From an uncultured Bacteroidales bacterium (GTDB lineage Bacteria > Bacteroidota > Bacteroidia > Bacteroidales > F082): DNA of 16,220 nucleotides. How positions within the stretch are numbered: the first letter of the stretch is position 1; every line of letters begins with the position of its first letter. The stretch covers positions 1 through 16,220 of the forward strand of contig CALFIT010000258.1 of assembly GCA_937877465.1 (NCBI GenBank), written 5' to 3'. The notes below the pieces were generated by a model. That model was not told where the DNA came from, searched no databases, and was given only the letters and a program-made list of their open reading frames with translations. A program made the position numbers and the translations under genes. Shown here in pieces: positions 6,436 to 13,427 of this stretch.

Positions 6436-6507
6436 TAGCCCATAGCGGAATCGAACCGCTGTTTTAAGTGTGAGAAACTTACGACCTAACCGCTAGTCGA
6501 ATGGGCC
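6436..6507 (-). tRNA. tRNA-Glu (anticodon CTC)
   Basis: The reverse strand folds into a complete 72-nt cloverleaf without an encoded CCA. The acceptor stem is GGCCCAT/ATGGGCT (first pair G-U), the D arm GACT-AGCGGTTA-GGTC and the anticodon arm TAAGT-TTCTCAC-ACTTA. The T arm is AGCGG-TTCGATT-CCGCT and the discriminator base is A. The loop places CTC at positions 34-36, decoding GAG as glutamate. The 5' GGCCC and the D-arm sequence CTAGCGGTTAGG resemble bacterial tRNA-Glu genes. It lies 31 bp after the tRNA-Arg gene and shares its promoter and terminator. Confidence 0.9.
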
Positions 6508-6538
6508 AAAAAAAGGTTCTTGTTGCGGAACCTTCGTG

Positions 6539-6612
6539 TGAACTAGGCGGGAGTCGAACCCACAACCGCCTGATCCGTAGTCAGGGACTCTATCCAATTG
6601 AGCTACTAGTCC
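6539..6612 (-). tRNA. tRNA-Arg (anticodon ACG)
   Basis: A complete 74-nt cloverleaf on the reverse strand: acceptor GGACTAG/CTAGTTC, D arm GCTC-AATTGGATA-GAGT, anticodon arm CCTGA-CTACGGA-TCAGG, T arm GTGGG-TTCGACT-CCCGC, discriminator A. The anticodon ACG is normally edited to ICG by TadA and reads CGU, CGC and CGA arginine codons. CCA is not encoded. It is the first gene of the two-tRNA unit. Confidence 0.93.
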
Positions 6613-6629
6613 AGTCGTTTTTGACACTG

Positions 6630-6637
6630 CAAAAGTA
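6630..6637 (-). promoter_or_regulatory. -7 promoter box for the tRNA-Arg/tRNA-Glu unit
   Basis: Reverse-strand TACTTTTG lies 17 bp before the tRNA-Arg 5' end. A TTTGCTTG stretch about 20 bp further upstream can serve as the -33 element. Confidence 0.7.
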
Positions 6638-6774
6638 CAGCTTTTTTCGTTTACGCAAGCAAAAAATCGCTAATTTTTTCGTGTTTTCTCTCAATTGTTT
6701 GATAATCAAACTGATAATTTTGTTCCCTTAATGGCAACTTTTATGTTTTCTTGCGTTGGCAATCGCTTTTTTGC

Positions 6775-6782
6775 TATCTTTG
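6775..6782 (+). promoter_or_regulatory. -7 promoter box for pepE
   Basis: TATCTTTG with TTG at 6751-6753 as a possible -33 element (21-bp spacer). It lies 28 bp before the ATG at 6811 and rules out the in-frame start at 6751, which precedes the promoter. Confidence 0.75.
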
Positions 6783-6810
6783 CGCCATCATCAATCAAAC
6801 ATTTTACATC

Positions 6811-7584
6811 ATGAGATTACTACTGATCAGCAATTCGACCAACTTCGGTGAGAATTATTTGGCTTGGGCTTCGACCCAAATCGAGCTTTTCTGCTTGCAG
6901 AACCATATTAATAAGGAGAGCCGCATCGTCTTCGTGCCTTTCGCGGGCGTCAACATCGGCGGCATGGTGTATCCCGAGAGCTACGACGCTTACGAGGCGA
7001 AGGTGAAGAACGTGTTTCGCACCAAGTTCGGCTTGGAGAACTTCGTCTCCGTGCATCATTTCGACGACAAGGTGAAGGCCGTCAACGAGGCCGACTGCAT
7101 CGTGGTGGGCGGCGGCAACACCTTCCACCTCGTGGCTGAGATGCACCGCTACGGCCTGATGGACGCCATCCGCAACCGTGCCTTGGCTGGCGTGCCTTAT
7201 ATGGGCTGGAGCGCAGGCTCCAACGTGGCCTGCCCGACGCTGTGTACCACCAACGACATGCCCATCGTTGAGCCTGCTTCGTTCAAGTGCCTCAATCTGG
7301 TGCCTTTCCAAATCAACCCGCACTATCTCGACCCGCACCCCGAAATCGACAAGCTCATCAAGCACGGCGGCGAGACGCGCCAAGACCGCATCAACGAGTA
7401 TCTGGCTGTCAACCAGGACATGAAGGTGGTCGGGCTGCGCGAAGCCACGGCGCTTTGGGTCGTCGACGACAAGATGTATTTGAAGGGCGGCAAGAAGATG
7501 GTCGTCATGCGCTACGGCAAGGAGGCGGTGGAGATTGAGCCGAACTCCGACGTCACGTTCCTGCTGGAAGGGAGTGTCGCATAA
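6811..7584 (+). CDS. pepE: dipeptidase E (peptidase family S51)
   Basis: A 257-residue PepE homologue, a cytoplasmic serine peptidase that hydrolyses dipeptides with N-terminal aspartate. The fold starts with MRLLLISNSTNFGENYL. Family motifs are present: VVGGGNTFHL (98-107), the nucleophile elbow GWSAGSN (132-138, Ser134) and the NPHYLDPHP segment (169-177) with the candidate catalytic His171. It is somewhat longer than E. coli PepE, with the extra residues mainly towards the C-terminus. The start was set at 6811 by the promoter box and by the family N-terminus. It converges on the TerB-like gene with 35 bp between stops, and it has its own promoter, so it is probably monocistronic. Confidence 0.95.
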   Translation: MRLLLISNSTNFGENYLAWASTQIELFCLQNHINKESRIVFVPFAGVNIGGMVYPESYDAYEAKVKNVFRTKFGLENFVSVHHFDDKVKAVNEADCIVVGGGNTFHLVAEMHRYGLMDAIRNRALAGVPYMGWSAGSNVACPTLCTTNDMPIVEPASFKCLNLVPFQINPHYLDPHPEIDKLIKHGGETRQDRINEYLAVNQDMKVVGLREATALWVVDDKMYLKGGKKMVVMRYGKEAVEIEPNSDVTFLLEGSVA

Positions 7585-7619
7585 GTGATGTTTGCGGGCG
7601 GGGTGTTCGCGCTCCTATG

Positions 7620-8993
7620 TCATTCAAACGCCTTGCGGTCTTCGAAGACGACGAGGCTGCGGTCGAGGTGGATGGTCTTCCGTCCACCTTTTTCGCCTTT
7701 GATGAGGTAGATGTTGGCCTCGTCGCCGAGGATGTCGCGGAAGGCCTTGCGGATGCGCGAGAGGTTGGCGTTCATCGTCGAGCCGATGAAGTCGGTGAGG
7801 TTGTCGATGGCCGTGTGGAGCAGCGTGTCGTCGCCGTAGGTGGAGATGTGGCGATAAATCCTGTAGAGTTCTTCCTTGTGGTCGTTGAGGTAGTTGAGCG
7901 AGAGGCCGTCCTCGTGGAAGAGGAAGAAGATGTAGAGGGCCTTGCAGAGGGCGGGCATCTTCACCTCGGCGTTGTTGCGGTCGGTGAGGAAGATGTCGCC
8001 CCGCGTGTTGATGAACAGCCTGCTGACTTCGTGCGACCCGTTGTATTTCAGCAAGATGTCGATGATGATCTTGTGGAAGCCGGTGTAGTCAAGCTCGTCC
8101 TTGGGGGTGCTTTCGGTGTTTAGTGTCAGTTCTTCGAAAAAGCGTTCTTCTTTCTCGCTGCTGAACGGAGGATTGATTGTCAGGATGTTGGCGTTGAGTT
8201 GGACGAAACGTTGCAGGGTCTTCAGCGGGTCGTCGCCGGTTTCGATGATGAGGAAGTCTTGGTACGAGCCAGGCTTCATGTTCCCGATTTTGAGGAAGAA
8301 GGCAGGCTTGCTGATTTTCAAGCCATTGGCGTTGAGGTAGTTGAGGAAGACCTCCTTGGAGAGGAATACGCTGTCCAATTTCGGGAGCGTCTTGTCGATG
8401 TGACTGATTTGCTCGTCGGTGAGGGTAGGCTCGATGTAGCTCAGCGTGTCGCGGAAGGTGGCTTCCTTGCTTTTGAGGTTGCTGACGACGCGGGGCAGGT
8501 AGAAGAACTCGCGTTGCGACTGGCGCAGCAGGGCGCAGATGGCGTCGTAATCACGTTTGATGCAAGCGTTGGCTTTCCTGCTGAAGGTCGGCTCCACATA
8601 GAGGACGGCGTTGCGCGTGTCGAAATCGAGGTTGGGGATGGAGACGAAATTGGCTGTCAGGCCTTGTGTCTCAGGCAGTTCGATGCCGATGGAAAGGAGC
8701 AAGGCGGTGAGGAGCAACGATTCCGTCGGGTCGAGGGAGTCGTCGGAGAGGGCGAGCCGCTGGAAGACGCGAAGGATGGCGATTTTCTCTGCGTTGCCAA
8801 GGCTTTTCAGCATGTTGACCGCTTCCGAGAGGCTGAGGCGGGTGGCTTTCTTGCGGCTGGTCAGGGTGATGTTGAACAGGCCGTAGACCTTTTGCAGGAA
8901 GTCAATCTCGCCTTGGTTGACGATGCCGTCGCACTGCACCAAGTCGGAGAGCAACTTTGCGAAGGCAGTCTTATGTAGTTCCTTGAATTTCAT
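7620..8993 (-). CDS. TerB-like N-terminal domain protein with a Bacteroidales C-terminal domain, function unknown
   Basis: A 457-residue cytosolic protein with no signal peptide or membrane segment. Residues about 8-105 look like a TerB/DjlA-type helical domain: AKLLSDLVQCDGIVNQGEIDF, then LSLSEAVNMLKSL, AEKIAILRVFQRLALSDDSLDPTE. Such domains carry acidic, possibly metal-binding, loops. Residues 120-330 are not recognised. Residues about 345-452 (ALCKALYIFFLFHEDGLSL, ELYRIYRHI, LSRIRKAFRDILGDEANIYLI, KTIHLDRSLVVF) resemble, from memory, a domain found at the C-termini of several uncharacterised Bacteroidales proteins. Its end is reminiscent of a winged helix. ATG 8993 was chosen because it begins the TerB-like fold; earlier frames run through the divergent ATPase promoter. 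The function is not known, and a tellurite role is not implied. Confidence 0.85.
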   Translation of the reverse strand: MKFKELHKTAFAKLLSDLVQCDGIVNQGEIDFLQKVYGLFNITLTSRKKATRLSLSEAVNMLKSLGNAEKIAILRVFQRLALSDDSLDPTESLLLTALLLSIGIELPETQGLTANFVSIPNLDFDTRNAVLYVEPTFSRKANACIKRDYDAICALLRQSQREFFYLPRVVSNLKSKEATFRDTLSYIEPTLTDEQISHIDKTLPKLDSVFLSKEVFLNYLNANGLKISKPAFFLKIGNMKPGSYQDFLIIETGDDPLKTLQRFVQLNANILTINPPFSSEKEERFFEELTLNTESTPKDELDYTGFHKIIIDILLKYNGSHEVSRLFINTRGDIFLTDRNNAEVKMPALCKALYIFFLFHEDGLSLNYLNDHKEELYRIYRHISTYGDDTLLHTAIDNLTDFIGSTMNANLSRIRKAFRDILGDEANIYLIKGEKGGRKTIHLDRSLVVFEDRKAFE

Positions 8994-9056
8994 TGTGTTA
9001 TCGTTGCGATTTTGGGTTGTAACCTTGCAACCTCTTTCCATTTTGGCGGTAGATTG

Positions 9057-9064
9057 TAATTTTG
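9057..9064 (+). promoter_or_regulatory. -7 promoter box for the calcium ATPase gene
   Basis: TAATTTTG matches TAnnTTTG and lies 48 bp before the ATG at 9113. The in-frame start at 9062 falls inside the box and is excluded. Confidence 0.65.
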
Positions 9065-9081
9065 CGCCGTTTTTTTCATGG

Positions 9082-9089
9082 CAAAAATA
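9082..9089 (-). promoter_or_regulatory. possible -7 promoter box for the TerB-like gene
   Basis: Reverse-strand TATTTTTG, about 88 bp upstream of the ATG at 8993. No better box was seen closer to the gene. If used, its transcript would run across the forward ATPase promoter. Confidence 0.4.
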
Positions 9090-9112
9090 GTAAAAATTGG
9101 ACAAAGAACGAA

Positions 9113-11884
9113 ATGGCAAGAGATTATAAGAGAGGTTTGTCGAAGAAAGAGGTGGACGAGAGCCGGCGCAAACATGGCGACAATGTGCTGACCCCACCCA
9201 AGAAAGAGCCGATTTGGAAACAGTTTCTGGAGAAATTCAACGACCCAATCATCCGTATCTTATTGATAGCATTGGTGTTGTCAATCGCGGTGTCGCTTTA
9301 CCAGTTGTTCACCGGTGCGGCAGGTGCGAACATCCTGCTTGAGCCTTTAGGCATCTTTGTGGCGGTGATGTTGGCGACGACGGTGGGCTTTGTGTTTGAG
9401 CTGAGTGCCAACAAGAAGTTCGACATCCTCAACCAGAGCGAGGACGAAAAGTTGGTGACTGTCTATCGCGACGGGCTGATCCAGCGCATCGAGCGCAAGG
9501 AGGTCGTGGTGGGCGACAGCGTGGTTGTTGAGACGGGCGACGAGATTCCCGCCGACGGCTATCTGCGCGAGGCCGTCGCGATGCGCGTCAACGAATCGGA
9601 CCTGACGGGCGAGCCTTCGTGCAGCAAGACGACGGAAGAGGCTGACTTTGAGGAGGATGCGACTTATCCCTCCAACTATGTCTGTCGCGGCAGCTCGGTA
9701 ATGGAAGGCCACGGCGTGTTTGTGGTCGAGAAGGTGGGCGACGCCACGGAGTGGGGCAAGGTGTATCAAGGCGCACAGATCGACAACGATGTGAAAACGC
9801 CGCTGAATGAGCAACTTGACCGACTCGGACGCGGCATAACGATAGCGAGTTATGTCATCGCCGACCTGATTGTGGTGTTGCGTGTGGTGATGTATTTCCT
9901 CCATCCCGACGGTGCGCCCTTCGATTGGATGGACTTCGCCCGCTATGTCCTTAACACACTGATGATTGCGGTCACACTGATTGTGGTGGCCGTGCCCGAG
10001 GGCCTGCCGATGAGCGTGACGCTGAGTTTGGCGTTGAGCATGAAAAGGATGCTGGAAACCAACAACTTGGTACGCAAGATGCATGCCTGCGAGACCATGG
10101 GTGCCGCCACGGTGATATGCTCCGACAAGACCGGAACGCTCACCAAAAACCGGATGAGCTTAGGCGACAGCCATTTCTTCGGCCTGCAAAACGGCCAGCT
10201 CGACGACTCGGAACTGTCGGCCCTGATTGAGGAAGGCATCGCGGTCAACACGACGGCGTTTTTGGACTACAGCGACAAGGTCAAGGTGAAGGTGGTGGGC
10301 AACCCGACGGAAGGCGCGTTGCTGCTTTGGCTTTTCGACAACAACGTCGACTTTGCTCGGCTGCGCGACAACGCCAAAGTCGTCAAGCAACTGCCGTTCT
10401 CGACCAAGTACAAATACATGGCTACCATTGTAAAGAGTTCGTTGTCAGGTGAATATGTTCTGTATGTCAAAGGTGCGCCCGAAATCCTTATGAAGCGTTG
10501 CACGACGGCGAGAAATGCCGATGGCGAGTGTGGCTTGGAGTGGGTGAGGAGCGAGGTTGACGAGAAGTTGGCTGAGTATCAAGGCAAGGCCATGCGCACC
10601 TTGGGCTTCGCCTACAAACACGTCACGAAAGACGAGGTGAAGGCGGCGTTTGACGGCGAGAAACTGCAAGTGGACGACCTCTGTTTCCTCGGTGTCGTGG
10701 GCATCATAGACCCGATTCGCGACGACGTGTCCGACTCGATCCGCGAATGCCTGAACGCGGGCGTCGACATCAAGATTGTGACGGGCGACACGCCTGGCAC
10801 GGCGCGTGAGATTGGCCGTCAGGTAGGCCTGTGGACCGATGCCGACGACCCTGAACGCCAGATGATTACGGGCAAGGAATTCAACTTGATGAGCGACGAC
10901 GAGCTGCGAGGTCGCATCGGCGACTTGAAGATTATGTCGCGGGCGCGGCCTTCCGACAAGGAACGCCTCGTGCGCCTGCTGCAAGAGCAGGGCGAGGTGG
11001 TGGCCGTCACCGGCGACGGCACCAACGACGCGCCGGCACTCAACAAGGCGCAGATTGGCCTCTCGATGGGCGACGGCACCTCGGTGGCCAAGGAAGCCAG
11101 CGACATCACCATCTTGGACAACTCGTTCAAGAGCATCGTTCGCGCCGTGATGTGGGGCCGCTCGCTCTACCTCAACATCCAGCGTTTCATCCTCTTCCAG
11201 ATGACCATCAACGTGGCGGCTTGCCTCATCGTGCTGCTTGGCGCCGTTTTGGGCACCGATTCGCCGCTCACTGTGACCCAGATGCTGTGGATCAACCTCA
11301 TCATGGACACCTTCGCGGCCATGGCGTTGGCCTCGCTGCCGCCCGACGACAGCGTCTTGAACGACAAGCCTCGGTCGCGCAATGCGTTCATCATCACGAA
11401 AGGCATGGCGGTGCGCATCATCGGCGTGGGGATGGCGTTTGTGGCGGTGCTGTTCGGCTTCATCCAGTATTTCATGAACTTCGGCGTCGAGACCTTGGCC
11501 GACTTCTCGCTGCGCGACTATTTCGCTGGCTATTTCCGGTTCAACAGCGTGGGCGGCAGGTTTACGCCCAAGGAACTGTCGCTGCTCTTCACCATCTTCG
11601 TCTTCATGCAGTTCTGGAACATCTTCAACGCCAAGGCCTACCATACGGGTGAATCGGCACTGAAAGGCCTGTTTGACAAAGACGTGAGGCGTGGTTTTGG
11701 CTTCACCTTATTAATAATAGCTGTCGGACAAGTGCTGATTGTGACTTTTGGTGGCGAGATGTTCAATGTGGTGCCGCTGCCGCTTGCCGACTGGCTGCGT
11801 ATCGTGGGCTTCACCTCGTTGATCTTGTGGATTGGCGAGATTGGAAGGTGGGCGAAAAGGCTGAAAGGCCACAAAAAGCGTTGA
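9113..11884 (+). CDS. calcium-translocating P-type ATPase, PMCA-like
   Basis: A 923-residue type II P-type ATPase of the inner membrane that should export Ca2+ at the cost of ATP. Visible motifs: the actuator loop DLTGEP (163-168, proline where TGES is usual), PEGLP in membrane segment 4 (295-299) and the phosphorylation site CSDKTGTLT (336-344, Asp338). KGAPE in the nucleotide domain (453-457) and the hinge TGDGTNDAP (633-641) follow. Membrane segment 6 reads NLIMDTFAAMALA (728-740), very close to the PMCA signature, and segment 5 has FQMTINVAA with Asn700. This pattern fits PMCA-type calcium pumps with a single transport site. No calmodulin-binding tail is present. The start ATG 9113 follows the promoter box. 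The gene has its own promoter and the next gene has another. Confidence 0.95.
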   Translation: MARDYKRGLSKKEVDESRRKHGDNVLTPPKKEPIWKQFLEKFNDPIIRILLIALVLSIAVSLYQLFTGAAGANILLEPLGIFVAVMLATTVGFVFELSANKKFDILNQSEDEKLVTVYRDGLIQRIERKEVVVGDSVVVETGDEIPADGYLREAVAMRVNESDLTGEPSCSKTTEEADFEEDATYPSNYVCRGSSVMEGHGVFVVEKVGDATEWGKVYQGAQIDNDVKTPLNEQLDRLGRGITIASYVIADLIVVLRVVMYFLHPDGAPFDWMDFARYVLNTLMIAVTLIVVAVPEGLPMSVTLSLALSMKRMLETNNLVRKMHACETMGAATVICSDKTGTLTKNRMSLGDSHFFGLQNGQLDDSELSALIEEGIAVNTTAFLDYSDKVKVKVVGNPTEGALLLWLFDNNVDFARLRDNAKVVKQLPFSTKYKYMATIVKSSLSGEYVLYVKGAPEILMKRCTTARNADGECGLEWVRSEVDEKLAEYQGKAMRTLGFAYKHVTKDEVKAAFDGEKLQVDDLCFLGVVGIIDPIRDDVSDSIRECLNAGVDIKIVTGDTPGTAREIGRQVGLWTDADDPERQMITGKEFNLMSDDELRGRIGDLKIMSRARPSDKERLVRLLQEQGEVVAVTGDGTNDAPALNKAQIGLSMGDGTSVAKEASDITILDNSFKSIVRAVMWGRSLYLNIQRFILFQMTINVAACLIVLLGAVLGTDSPLTVTQMLWINLIMDTFAAMALASLPPDDSVLNDKPRSRNAFIITKGMAVRIIGVGMAFVAVLFGFIQYFMNFGVETLADFSLRDYFAGYFRFNSVGGRFTPKELSLLFTIFVFMQFWNIFNAKAYHTGESALKGLFDKDVRRGFGFTLLIIAVGQVLIVTFGGEMFNVVPLPLADWLRIVGFTSLILWIGEIGRWAKRLKGHKKR

Positions 11885-11912
11885 AGCCTTGTTTTTGTGA
11901 AATAAAAAGCCG

Positions 11913-11920
11913 TATCTTTG
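11913..11920 (+). promoter_or_regulatory. -7 promoter box for the lipocalin-like lipoprotein gene
   Basis: TATCTTTG, 27 bp before the ATG at 11948, with a T/G-rich -33 region. Between box and ATG is AAAGGAG (about 11936-11942), an unusually good Shine-Dalgarno sequence for this phylum. Confidence 0.75.
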
Positions 11921-11947
11921 CCGCTCCAAACCAGAAAGGAGTTAGAA

Positions 11948-12295
11948 ATGAATAAACATTTGATTGTTATTGCTTTATGCGGACTGATGGGCTTGGCTTT
12001 CGCCTCCTGCTCGCATCCGTCGATTGTCGGCACATGGGTCGAACCCGCTGCCGAAGGCAGCCTCATCGGTGACGTGGGCTTCACTTTGCTCGAAAATGGC
12101 GAGGTGGTCTCCATCAACACGGGCTTCAGGGAATACAAGACGTGGGAAAAGGTCGGCGACCAACTGATCCTCAACGGCACGACGAATGGCTCGACACCGA
12201 CTTCCTTCGCCGACACCAACAACATCATTTCGCTCAGCGAGAGCGAATTGGTGATTGGACAGGACGGGTATACGGTGAGTTATCAGAGGAGGTAG
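11948..12295 (+). CDS. lipocalin-like lipoprotein
   Basis: A 115-residue protein starting MNKHLIVIALCGLMGLAFASC, a lipoprotein signal with lipidated cysteine near residue 21. The mature part begins SIVGTWVEPAAEG and continues with alternating strands (VGFTLLENGEVVSINT, YKTWEKVGDQLILNGT, ELVIGQDGYTVSYQ). The GTW opening and the strand pattern resemble the small lipocalin-like lipoproteins common in Bacteroidales. Ligand and role are unknown. The length suits a single small barrel-type domain. It has its own promoter and a strong ribosome-binding site. Its TAG stop provides the first two bases of the following heptamer repeats. Confidence 0.82.
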   Translation: MNKHLIVIALCGLMGLAFASCSHPSIVGTWVEPAAEGSLIGDVGFTLLENGEVVSINTGFREYKTWEKVGDQLILNGTTNGSTPTSFADTNNIISLSESELVIGQDGYTVSYQRR

Positions 12296-12373
12296 TTTAG
12301 AGTTGAGAGTTTAGAGTTGTTCAGTTGTTCAGTTGACAGTTGACAGTTGGGAGTTTTCAGTTGTTTAGTTGGG
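12294..12373 (+). repeat. heptamer/octamer repeat run (AGTTnnn units)
   Basis: Eleven consecutive units all begin AGTT. They are AGTTTAG, AGTTGAG, AGTTTAG, AGTTGTTC twice, AGTTGAC twice, AGTTGGG, AGTTTTC, AGTTGTTT and AGTTGGG. Eight are 7 bp and three are 8 bp. The first starts at the last two bases of the lipoprotein gene's TAG stop. The unit type is shared with 4914-4941. Confidence 0.85.
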
Positions 12374-12385
12374 TGGTATGAGGTA

Positions 12386-12476
12386 GGAATGCGGAATGTG
12401 GAATGCGGAATGCGGAATGCAGAATCTTTGAATTTTGAATTTTAAATTTTGAATTTTAAATCTTAAATACCGAATA
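12386..12476 (+). repeat. thirteen phase-locked heptamers ending exactly at the carbamate kinase ATG
   Basis: From 12386 the sequence divides without slippage into 13 units of 7 bp, most with the core nnGAATn or nnAAATn. The first five are GGAATGC with one GGAATGT. A transition unit AGAATCT follows, then TTGAATT/TTAAATT variants and finally CCGAATA. The last unit ends at 12476 and the start codon follows at 12477. The 12 bp before it (12374-12385) do not fit either repeat. No certain promoter box is visible, though AATCTTTG at the transition unit resembles TATCTTTG. Confidence 0.88.
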
Positions 12477-13418
12477 ATGAAGAAACTGGCTGTTATCGCT
12501 TTTGGCGGCAATGCGCTGCTGAGAGGCGGACAAAAGGGAACTTACAGGGAACAGATGGAGAACGTCACCGAGACGTGCCGATCGCTGCTTCCGTTTTTGA
12601 AGAACGACTATAATTTGGTCATCGGTCACGGCAACGGGCCTCAGGTGGGCAACGTCATGCTGCAACACGAGGCCGGTAGCCATCAGTTTGGCGTGCCGGG
12701 CATGCCCATCGACTTCTGCGTGGCCGAAACGCAAGGCCTCATCGGTTTCATGATCGAGATGGGCTTGGGCAAGACCTTTGCCAAAGAAGGCCTGAAGCGC
12801 AACGTGGTCACTTTGGTGACCCAAGTCGTGGTCGACAAGGACGACCCGATGTTCCAGAACCCGACCAAGCCCGTGGGCCCCTATTACACCAAGGAGCAGG
12901 CCGAGCGTTATGCCGCCGAAACGGGATCGGTCTACAAGGAAGACCCCAAGGGTCGCGGCTGGCGCAAGGTGGTGGCTTCGCCAAAACCCATTGCCATCCA
13001 GAACGTTGGGTTGGTGAAGCAGCTGGCCGAGCAGGGCAACGTCGTCATCACCGTGGGCGGCGGCGGCATCCCCGTCGTTGAGAAGGCCGACGGCAGCCTT
13101 GGCGGTGTTGAGGCCGTCATCGACAAGGACTTGGCCTCCGCCATGACCGCCATCAACATCGGTGCCGACGAGTTCTACATCCTCACCGACGTGCCGAAGG
13201 TCTACATCAACTTCCGCAAGGACAACGAGCAGGCCTTGGACACCATCACCGTCGCCGAAGCCAAGAAGCACTTGGCCGACGGCCAGTTCACCGAAGGCAG
13301 CATGGCCCCCAAGGTGCGTGCCGCCATCCTCTTCGTGGAAGCCACGGGTCACGAGGCCATCATCACCGAGGCTACACGCTTGGGCGACCCAACCTGCGGG
13401 ACGAGGATAGTGGCTTGA
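12477..13418 (+). CDS. arcC: carbamate kinase
   Basis: A 313-residue cytoplasmic kinase, the usual family length. It interconverts carbamoyl phosphate + ADP and carbamate + ATP, normally making ATP at the end of arginine, agmatine or purine-derived catabolism. Motifs of the amino-acid kinase fold: AFGGNALL (8-15), GHGNGPQVGNV (50-60), a glycine loop TVGGGGIPV (192-200), VIDKDLAS (215-222) and TDVPKVYINF (237-246). No deiminase or carbamoyltransferase gene is nearby, so its source of carbamoyl phosphate must be encoded elsewhere. The ATG directly abuts a heptamer array. Either the promoter is inside the repeats or transcription comes from the lipoprotein gene upstream. A strong terminator follows. 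Confidence 0.96.
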   Translation: MKKLAVIAFGGNALLRGGQKGTYREQMENVTETCRSLLPFLKNDYNLVIGHGNGPQVGNVMLQHEAGSHQFGVPGMPIDFCVAETQGLIGFMIEMGLGKTFAKEGLKRNVVTLVTQVVVDKDDPMFQNPTKPVGPYYTKEQAERYAAETGSVYKEDPKGRGWRKVVASPKPIAIQNVGLVKQLAEQGNVVITVGGGGIPVVEKADGSLGGVEAVIDKDLASAMTAINIGADEFYILTDVPKVYINFRKDNEQALDTITVAEAKKHLADGQFTEGSMAPKVRAAILFVEATGHEAIITEATRLGDPTCGTRIVA

Positions 13419-13427
13419 CTTGTGTGA

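Noticed and set aside
6436..6612. tRNA genes considered as an integration site for a mobile element
   Set aside because: No integrase gene, no duplicated tRNA 3' end and no change in gene type is visible on either side.
8199..8978. A 259-codon forward open frame opposite the TerB-like gene
   Set aside because: Composition is strongly skewed (Glu, Val, Gly, Asp) as in antisense frames. The reverse-strand protein has clear domain patterns.
7620..8993. Naming the TerB-like protein as a tellurite resistance determinant
   Set aside because: Only a TerB-like fold is suggested; no other ter genes are present and the fold alone does not establish that role.
10445..11644. A 399-codon reverse open frame inside the calcium ATPase gene
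   Set aside because: It is rich in His, Arg, Val and Ala without motifs, and the forward frame contains every P-type ATPase motif.
12456..13352. A 298-codon reverse open frame opposite carbamate kinase
   Set aside because: It is a His/Gly/Asp-rich antisense shadow, and it would extend into the heptamer array and the carbamate kinase region without a promoter.
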